Shown: positions 30,613-35,452 of the stretch, piece after piece | Layout of the letters: every line of letters starts with the position of its first letter | Numbering within the stretch: position 1 is the first letter of the stretch | Source of the DNA: Chloroflexota bacterium | GTDB taxonomy: Bacteria > Chloroflexota > UBA6077 > SHYK01 | DNA length: 35,452 bases | Direction of reading: 5' to 3' | Assembly: GCA_016202435.1 (NCBI GenBank) | Contig: JACQOR010000030.1 | Coordinates: 1-35,452, forward strand | Notes under the pieces: model-generated | What the model was told of the DNA's origin: nothing | The model's database searches: none | What the model saw: only the letters and a program-made list of their open reading frames with translations | Translations under genes and position numbers: made by a program

Positions 30613-32760
30613 TCAACGCGCGGCTGCGGGCGTCTCCTGCTCCTCGGAAAGGTGATAGGGAACATCGGCAACCACGACGCCCGGCCGAAAGAAGAGGGAG
30701 AGCTTGAGTCGCAGCGCCGTCTGATTGTGGAGGACATGCTCCCAAAAGTGTCGCGGAACAAACTCGGCCAGCACCACCACGATGAGCTCGTCGGGGTACT
30801 GCCGACGCACTGCCTCAATGTACGCGAGCAGCGGTGAGATCAGCGCCCGGAAGGGAGACTCGACGATGATGAGTTCGACGTCGCCACCGGACCGCTCCCA
30901 GCGCTGCTTCATTCCCTCCGCCTCGGCGGGGTCGTCGGTCACGTGCACCGCCCGCACCTCAGGGGAAATGGACTTCGCGAAGGAGAGCGCCTGGAGCGTC
31001 GGCCGGTCGAGTCGCGCGATCGGCACGATGACCACTGGCGCTCGCGACTCAGGCACTGTCACGTTTGGCCATCCGGGCGTGAGCGCATCCTCGACCCGGC
31101 GGTAGTGGCTCTGGATCGCCCACATGAACGCGATCAGGACGGGGATCGCCACCAGGACCATCCAGGCGCCCAGCGCAAACTTTGAGACTCCCACGATGAT
31201 CAGAACGACACCCGTCGCGAGCGCCCCGAATCCGTTCAGGAACGATCGAGCCTTCCAGCCGCTCTCGCTTTCTCGGAGCTGCCACCAATGCCGGACGAGA
31301 CCCATCTGGCTCAGGGTAAAGGCCAGGAATACGCCGACGGTATAGAGCGGGATCAAGCCGGCCACACTTCCCTCATAAGCGGCTATCAGGGCTGCGCCCG
31401 CCGCGGCCAGGACGACGATTCCCGTCGTGAAGGCGAGACGGTCGCCGCGGCTCTGGAACTGGCGAGGGAGATAGCGGTCCTTGGCAAGGATGCTCGCCAG
31501 CCGGGGGAAGCCGTTGAAGGCGGTGTTGGCGGCGAGGAGCAAGAGCACGGCGGTGGCGAACTGGATCAGCAGGTAGTAGGGCGTTCCGCCGCCCACCAGC
31601 GTCCGTGTCATCTGACTCACGACGGTCTCGGCCTCGTGCGGATCGGGAACGATTCCCATCCGGCCGGAGAGGAAGCTCATGCCCAGGAAGATCGTCGCAA
31701 AGAGGGTACCCATCATGACGAGAATCGCCTGGGCGTTGGGCACTTCCGGCCGCCGGAACGACGGAACGCTATCCGCGACCGCCTCCGTTCCAGTGAGCGC
31801 CACGGACCCGGAAGCGAAAGCGCGAAGGACGAGAAGCAACGCGAGTGGCTCGGCTCCATGAGACTCAAGCCACTCGGGCGGAGCGGAGTACTCTGGCAGC
31901 GTGCCCATGAAAAGACGGAGGAGCCCGAACCCCAGGAGACCGAGTATCGAAAGCACGTAGACATAGACGGGGGCAGCGAAAATACTGCCCGACTCTCGGA
32001 TCCCCCGCAGATTGAGGACCGTCATCACCACCACGACGCCGACGGCTATCTGAACCTTGTTTTCGAGCAACCCTGGGAACGCGGACGTGATGGCGGAAGT
32101 ACCGGCCGAGATCGATACGGCGACGGTCAAGGTGTAGTCGGTGAGGAGGGCGGCGGCCGCGGTCATCCCGGCTAGCTTGCCGAGATTCTCGTGGGCCACC
32201 ACGTAGCTGCCGCCGCCCTGCGGGTAGGCTCGGATCACCTCCCGGTAGCTGATAACGACGATGGCCAGGATGGTGACGACCGCCAGGGTGATAGGCATGG
32301 CCAGGGTCAGCGCCGCCACTCCGGCGAGCACCAGCACGCGCATCGTCTCTTCGGTCGCGTACGCGGACGACGAAATATTGTCTGAAGCGAAAACCGCCAG
32401 GCCCTTGACCTTGCCTAGGCGCTCCTCGCCTTCGAACTCACTCCGAATCCGCGATCCGATGAGGAATCGGCGCAGCAGATCGGCGGCTCCCCCGATGAAC
32501 CCTTTGGGTGCCAGCACTCGCTCGGTAGCAACGAGGTAGCCGGGCGTTTGTCGACTGAACTCCCGCGCCCTGGGGCGTACGATGCGGACGTAACGGGTTC
32601 CGGGAAGGCGACCGCGAACGACACTGACGTCCTCGCCTTCGGTATCGACCCAGTGCTCTTCGACACGGCCCTGAGCGCCGTCGGCCGACGGAGTGACCGG
32701 TAGTTGTCGATTGCGCTCCCGCCGGACGCGGTTCCTGCCGGGAGGGTCGTTGGCAGACAT
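30613..32760 (-). CDS. KimA-like K+ importer (APC superfamily), second paralogue
   Basis: The 715-residue paralogue of the downstream gene has the same layout: an N-terminal cytosolic segment (RLPGTRYVRIVRPRAREFSR, then VATERVL), the K+-type core ASDNISSSAYATEETMRVL, AYPQGGGSYVVAHENLG, DYTLTVAVSISAGTSAITSA, LTGTEAVADS and IPLYTVGVF, and a C-terminal Usp-like domain with HNQTALRLKLSLFFRPGVVV. One difference is the Ile/Thr change in DYTLT. It starts at ATG 32760, 103 bases after kdpE on the same strand, placing K+ uptake directly behind the KdpDE system. The gap carries direct repeats. The N-terminal about 90 residues are longer than in Bacillus KimA. Paralogues differ most in the N-terminal tail and in the last helices. 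Confidence 0.83.
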   Translation of the reverse strand: MSANDPPGRNRVRRERNRQLPVTPSADGAQGRVEEHWVDTEGEDVSVVRGRLPGTRYVRIVRPRAREFSRQTPGYLVATERVLAPKGFIGGAADLLRRFLIGSRIRSEFEGEERLGKVKGLAVFASDNISSSAYATEETMRVLVLAGVAALTLAMPITLAVVTILAIVVISYREVIRAYPQGGGSYVVAHENLGKLAGMTAAAALLTDYTLTVAVSISAGTSAITSAFPGLLENKVQIAVGVVVVMTVLNLRGIRESGSIFAAPVYVYVLSILGLLGFGLLRLFMGTLPEYSAPPEWLESHGAEPLALLLVLRAFASGSVALTGTEAVADSVPSFRRPEVPNAQAILVMMGTLFATIFLGMSFLSGRMGIVPDPHEAETVVSQMTRTLVGGGTPYYLLIQFATAVLLLLAANTAFNGFPRLASILAKDRYLPRQFQSRGDRLAFTTGIVVLAAAGAALIAAYEGSVAGLIPLYTVGVFLAFTLSQMGLVRHWWQLRESESGWKARSFLNGFGALATGVVLIIVGVSKFALGAWMVLVAIPVLIAFMWAIQSHYRRVEDALTPGWPNVTVPESRAPVVIVPIARLDRPTLQALSFAKSISPEVRAVHVTDDPAEAEGMKQRWERSGGDVELIIVESPFRALISPLLAYIEAVRRQYPDELIVVVLAEFVPRHFWEHVLHNQTALRLKLSLFFRPGVVVADVPYHLSEEQETPAAAR

Positions 32761-32785
32761 ATCAACGTAGTGTCAACAAAAGCCG

Positions 32786-32823
32786 GGGAAAACTCAACAG
32801 AAACTTGAAACTCGGGAGAACTC
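32786..32823 (-). promoter_or_regulatory. Direct repeats upstream of the KimA-like gene, possible operator
   Basis: On the - strand GAGTTCTCCC and GAGTTTTCCC occur 28 bases apart, with a third GAGTTTC between them. They sit 26-63 bases before the ATG, in the gap after kdpE. Spacing and position would suit a response regulator site; the link to KdpE is an inference. Confidence 0.3.
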
Positions 32824-32863
32824 GTGGTGGGGCCGCCTGGGACTGATTCGGTTTGGGCTTATG

Positions 32864-33568
32864 CTAATCCTCTTGGGCGAGCAACCGGTAGCCGACCCCG
32901 GGAACGGTCGTCAGGTACCGGGGATGGCGCGGGTCAGGCTCCAGCTTCTTCCGCAATCTCGCCATGTAGACGTGAAGATAGTGCTCCTCCGAGCCGTATT
33001 CCGGGCCCCACACCTGCTGGAGCAACATCCGGTCCGTGAGGACGCGGTTTGGGTAGCGGATGAATGCTTTGAGCAAGTCGAATTCGTTCGGCGTGAGATG
33101 CACCTCCGCGCCTTCGACGCTCACGAGCCGCCTCCCCAGGTCTACCGTGAAGTCGCCCGTACGGAAAACCGCCTCCGCCCCACCGGATGGCCCGGCCGCG
33201 TGCCGCAGCGCAACGCGCACCCGGGCCAGCAGCTCATCGACGCCAAAGGGCTTCGTGAGGTAGTCATCCGCACCGAGGTCGAGCGCGGCAACCTTGTCCC
33301 GCTCGGTCTCGCGCACCGAGAGCACGATGATCGGCGTTGCAGACCGCTTGCGAATCTCGCGGATCACATCGAGCCCGTCCAGATCGGGAAGTCCCAGGTC
33401 TAGCAAGATGACGTCGGGTTGTCCGTGAGCCGCCCGTTCCAGGGCCTGGAGACCTGACTCCGCCGTCTCGACCTGCCAGCCGTGGCCCATCAAGACGGTC
33501 CGAACCGCTCGGAGGATCGCGGTTTCGTCGTCGACGACGAGAACCTTAGCTCCGTTCGGCGCGGTCAC
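32864..33568 (-). CDS. kdpE: Response regulator KdpE
   Basis: This is an OmpR/PhoB-type response regulator, 234 residues from GTG 33568. The receiver domain has acidic DD at 13-14, phosphoacceptor Asp57 (VILLDLGLPDLDG) and Lys at about 106 (ADDYLTKPFG). The winged-helix domain (about 130-230) has LTPNEFDLLKAFIRYPNRVL, the recognition region YLHVYMARLRKKLEPDPRHP and the terminal YLTTVPGVGYRLL. Assignment to KdpE is by homology style and by partnership with the KdpD-type kinase; its GTG overlaps the kinase stop as GTGA. Normally KdpE activates kdpFABC; here the next genes downstream are KimA-like transporters. Confidence 0.9.
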   Translation of the reverse strand: MTAPNGAKVLVVDDETAILRAVRTVLMGHGWQVETAESGLQALERAAHGQPDVILLDLGLPDLDGLDVIREIRKRSATPIIVLSVRETERDKVAALDLGADDYLTKPFGVDELLARVRVALRHAAGPSGGAEAVFRTGDFTVDLGRRLVSVEGAEVHLTPNEFDLLKAFIRYPNRVLTDRMLLQQVWGPEYGSEEHYLHVYMARLRKKLEPDPRHPRYLTTVPGVGYRLLAQED

Positions 33569-35193
33569 CGGGTCACTTCAGGCAGGGACGCATGGGCGAT
33601 GGGCAGGTGAAACTTGAAGGAGGCGCCCCCTTGAGGACGGTTCTCGCACCAGATGCGGCCGCCGTTCGCCTGGACAAACCCGCGGGCAACCGCGAGGCCA
33701 AGGCCGGTACCCGCGGCCCTGGTCGCTCCCTGACCGCGATAGAAGGGGTCGAAAAGCCGCGGCAGCGCATTTTCTGGAATTCCAGGGCCGCGATCCGCCA
33801 CCTCAACTTCAACGGCATCGCCCACCGACCGCGCACTGATCGCGATGGGCGTTCCGTGCGCCGAGTACTTGGTCGCGTTCTCAATAAGATTGAAGAGCAC
33901 CTGCTGAATCTGCACGTAGTCGAGTAGCACCGGCGGGAGGGTCGGGTCGATGTCCAGGACCAGATCCCCGAGGTGCGGGCCAAGCACAAGTGCGCCCACG
34001 ACATCATCGATGAGCGCGCCGACATCGTGCCAGGAGCGCTCGGGCTTGAGGCTCCCACTCTCGATGCGCGAAACGTCGAGCAGATTGCCCACGATTCCAT
34101 TCAGGCGCTGCGCCTCATGCTCGATCGCCTCGGCCAGCTCCCTCCGCTCATCATCGGACCAGGCTATCTCCTGCTGTCGCAAACTGCCCGCGGATGCAAC
34201 GATCGAAGCCAGCGGGGTTCTCAGGTCGTGCGAGACCGCGTGGAGGAGCGCACTCTTGGTCTCGTCCGTCCGACGAAGAATCTCCGCTTCCGTGGCTTCC
34301 TCGCCCAGTCGAATGCGTTCGACTGCCGATCCGAGCTGCGCCGCGACGGCCGAAAGGAGACGGTCGTCCGCTTCCCCGAAGCGAGTCGCACGGCTCGGAC
34401 GGACGAGCAGCAGGCTTCCAACCCGCCGACCCAGCACGGTGATCGGCACGATCAGGAGCCGCTCGTTCGCGATCACGGGCTCGCCCCCCGGCGCTTGCGG
34501 TCGAATGATCCGAACCCACCGGCTTGGAACGCTGGGCTGCCCAACGCCCGCGCCACCGGCCTCTCCGAAGACTTCGGTCGGCACCGCCGCCATCGGGTTC
34601 GCGTGTCGCAAGGATGTGGCCTCGCCCGCGGCAGCGCGAGCTTCCAGTGGTCCGTCGCTCACCTCGATGACCGCGGCTGACAGACGCAGATCGCGCCGCA
34701 GTTGATTGGCTAGCGCTTTCAGGGCACCAGCCAGGTCTGGCTCCGCCATCAAGCGAGCGACGTTGTAGAGCGCGTTCGCCTCACGCTCCCGGTGACCGGC
34801 CTCCTCGGCCCGGCGCCGCTGGCCGGCCGCAAGCTGGCCGGTCACGACCGCGGTAAGCAGGAACAGGATCAGACTTACCCATTCACCGGGATCGGCGACG
34901 GTAAGCGTGTGAACGGGCTCGACAAAGAACCAGTTAAAGGTCACAAACGCCGAGAGCGAGGCCAGGACGGCGGGACCACGACCGAACGCGCTTGCCGTGG
35001 CTAAGACCGCGAGCAGATAGAGAATCGAAACGTTCGCAAGCTGGCTCCGCCCGCCGAGGAGCCCGATCAGCCAACTGACGGCTGCCACGGTCAGTAGGGC
35101 GAAGGCGTAGCCGAAGGCTGGCAGATGGAGGATCTGTGACTCCGTTCGGAGCGCTGCCAGGTTCGGGACGGTTGGGATGCCCACAAGAAACAT
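33565..35193 (-). CDS. kdpD: Short KdpD-type sensor histidine kinase, lacking N-terminal KdpD/Usp domains
   Basis: The 542-residue kinase begins directly with the four-helix DUF4118 region of KdpD (about 28-125; FVTFNWFFVEPVHTLTVADP is the family signature), then a GAF-like domain (145-295), HisKA with the phosphoacceptor His322 (HAVSHDLRTPLASIVASAGS) and HATPase (LFNLIENATKYS N-box, DRGPGIPENALPRLFDPFYR, GTGLGLAVARGFVQANGG). Full-length KdpD has about 900 residues with a 220-residue KdpD domain and a Usp domain ahead; both are absent, and upstream DNA diverges into another gene's leader, so this is a true short form rather than a clipped annotation. K+ or osmotic sensing must therefore be done by DUF4118/GAF or a partner. 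ATG 35193 is the only start before the first helix. Confidence 0.88.
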   Translation of the reverse strand: MFLVGIPTVPNLAALRTESQILHLPAFGYAFALLTVAAVSWLIGLLGGRSQLANVSILYLLAVLATASAFGRGPAVLASLSAFVTFNWFFVEPVHTLTVADPGEWVSLILFLLTAVVTGQLAAGQRRRAEEAGHREREANALYNVARLMAEPDLAGALKALANQLRRDLRLSAAVIEVSDGPLEARAAAGEATSLRHANPMAAVPTEVFGEAGGAGVGQPSVPSRWVRIIRPQAPGGEPVIANERLLIVPITVLGRRVGSLLLVRPSRATRFGEADDRLLSAVAAQLGSAVERIRLGEEATEAEILRRTDETKSALLHAVSHDLRTPLASIVASAGSLRQQEIAWSDDERRELAEAIEHEAQRLNGIVGNLLDVSRIESGSLKPERSWHDVGALIDDVVGALVLGPHLGDLVLDIDPTLPPVLLDYVQIQQVLFNLIENATKYSAHGTPIAISARSVGDAVEVEVADRGPGIPENALPRLFDPFYRGQGATRAAGTGLGLAVARGFVQANGGRIWCENRPQGGASFKFHLPIAHASLPEVTR

Positions 35194-35220
35194 TATCGGG
35201 GTTCAGTATCTGGGTTGAGT

Positions 35221-35250
35221 TTGCCCTAGATCGCGTGTTCCGCTTAGGAT
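35221..35250 (+). promoter_or_regulatory. Probable promoter for the rightward leader RNA
   Basis: TTGCCC (35221-35226) and TAGGAT (35245-35250) are 18 bases apart. The predicted start is near 35257, just ahead of the structured leader and divergent from kdpD. Confidence 0.4.
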
Positions 35251-35269
35251 CAGTCCCAATAGCATGATA

Positions 35270-35351
35270 GGCAACCCTGGTGACGCCAGGCGGGGCGCCA
35301 CACCCGTTATCAGGTGGCTAGGTGGAGACGGCAACGGTGCCGTCTTTTTTT
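35270..35351 (+). ncRNA. Terminator-linked structured leader, candidate riboswitch or attenuator
   Basis: After the predicted start come GGCAACC, a hairpin CCTGG-TGACG-CCAGG (35276-35290), a second GC-rich stem GCCAC...GTGGC (35297-35318) and an intrinsic terminator, 56 bases before the downstream gene. GGCGCC at 35295-35299 region could pair with GGTGCC of the terminator 3' arm as an antiterminator. The sequence has some likeness to GEMM/c-di-GMP aptamers (GGTGACGC), but the usual P1b hairpin and CAAAGC are missing, so I do not assign that class. Na+-, Li+- or c-di-AMP-type elements are worth testing because the downstream gene may be an ion antiporter. Confidence 0.5.
35326..35351 (+). terminator. 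Intrinsic terminator inside the leader
   Basis: AGACGGCA-ACGG-TGCCGTCT (8 pairs) is followed by a run of seven T. It ends before the coding region, so read-through must be regulated. Confidence 0.92.
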
Positions 35352-35406
35352 GTGAGTCGCTTGTCCCAGAGAGAAGGGCGGCTTCAGAAACCGTGGGGAC
35401 CAGCTA

Positions 35407-35452
35407 ATGCACGATCTTACCGGCGATCCGGTTGGCATAGCGGCACTTTTGA
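35407..35452 (+). CDS. 5' end of a membrane transporter gene, possibly NhaD-type Na+/H+ antiporter
   Basis: ATG 35407 has GGGGA about 8 bases upstream; the frame reads MHDLTGDPVGIAALL and runs off the window. The pattern DLT-x3-VG-x-AAL resembles the N-terminus of NhaD (ArsB/NhaD superfamily) antiporters, where DLT-x-x-x-VG is followed by the first helix. Only 15 residues are visible, so this is a tentative call. It would fit the K+ uptake genes on the other strand as part of a cation-balance locus. Confidence 0.35.
   Translation, partial: MHDLTGDPVGIAALL

Noticed and set aside
32748-32776. Perfect TTGACA on the - strand upstream of the KimA-like gene as a -35 box
   Set aside because: The position 16-18 bases downstream lies inside the coding region and contains no -10-like sequence.
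35261-35325. GEMM-I (c-di-GMP) riboswitch assignment
   Set aside because: GGTGACGC is present, but the CAAAGC core, the P1b GNRA hairpin and the closing GGGTTGCC strand are missing; left as unassigned.

Overview
The window is high-GC bacterial chromosome with ordinary gene density. It has no CRISPR array, no rRNA or tRNA I could support, no insertion-sequence transposase and no phage genes. The protein styles suggest a Chloroflexota-like or related Terrabacteria lineage, probably an uncultured one. Pointers are the large membrane glycosyltransferase-like protein with C-terminal beta domains, PEGA-DUF3048, bactofilin, PPi-type phosphofructokinase, split nuo genes, GTGA overlaps, a probable leaderless gatB promoter and scattered CCCTCTCCCC / GGGGAGAGGG palindromic repeats. 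This placement is inferred from protein style only.

Left end (1-1060, + strand): the 3' end of a DUF429 gene, then an ArsC/Spx-type thioredoxin-fold gene that is open only if an in-frame TGA is read as selenocysteine. A UxxC motif is formed and a hairpin lies just downstream. A structured leader, a 40-residue one-helix membrane protein and a strong terminator follow. Next (1135-6398, - strand): nuoI and nuoD of complex I; then a lipoprotein oligopeptide-type binding protein, a small membrane protein and a PPi-type phosphofructokinase, the last three tightly coupled. The cobalamin nucleotide-loop genes cbiB-cobD-cobQ (6645-10172, - strand) overlap one another.

Middle (10173-16600): an accessory-looking stretch with a DUF4160/DUF2442 pair whose DUF4160 member is frameshifted, a large DUF2142/PMT-like membrane protein carrying two palindromic repeats inside its reading frame, an MFS_3 exporter and a secreted or anchored PLD-family protein, separated by palindromic repeats. 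Then on the + strand (16726-27248): tandem MATE paralogues (the first apparently starting at CTG), an orphan 2-oxoacid dehydrogenase E1 alpha/beta pair, PEGA-DUF3048, bactofilin, holA (probably a non-ATG start), ogt and gatB.

Right end (27388-35452): a YceI lipoprotein and a cation-homeostasis island. The island has two KimA-like K+ importers, KdpE, and a short KdpD lacking the N-terminal KdpD/Usp sensory half, all on the - strand with no kdpFABC in view. Divergent from kdpD, a + strand promoter drives a compact structured leader ending in a textbook intrinsic terminator, then a truncated gene whose first 15 residues resemble NhaD-type Na+/H+ antiporters. The most interesting items are the selenoprotein candidate, the terminator-linked leader RNA (possible ion or nucleotide riboswitch) and the KdpDE-KimA pairing.
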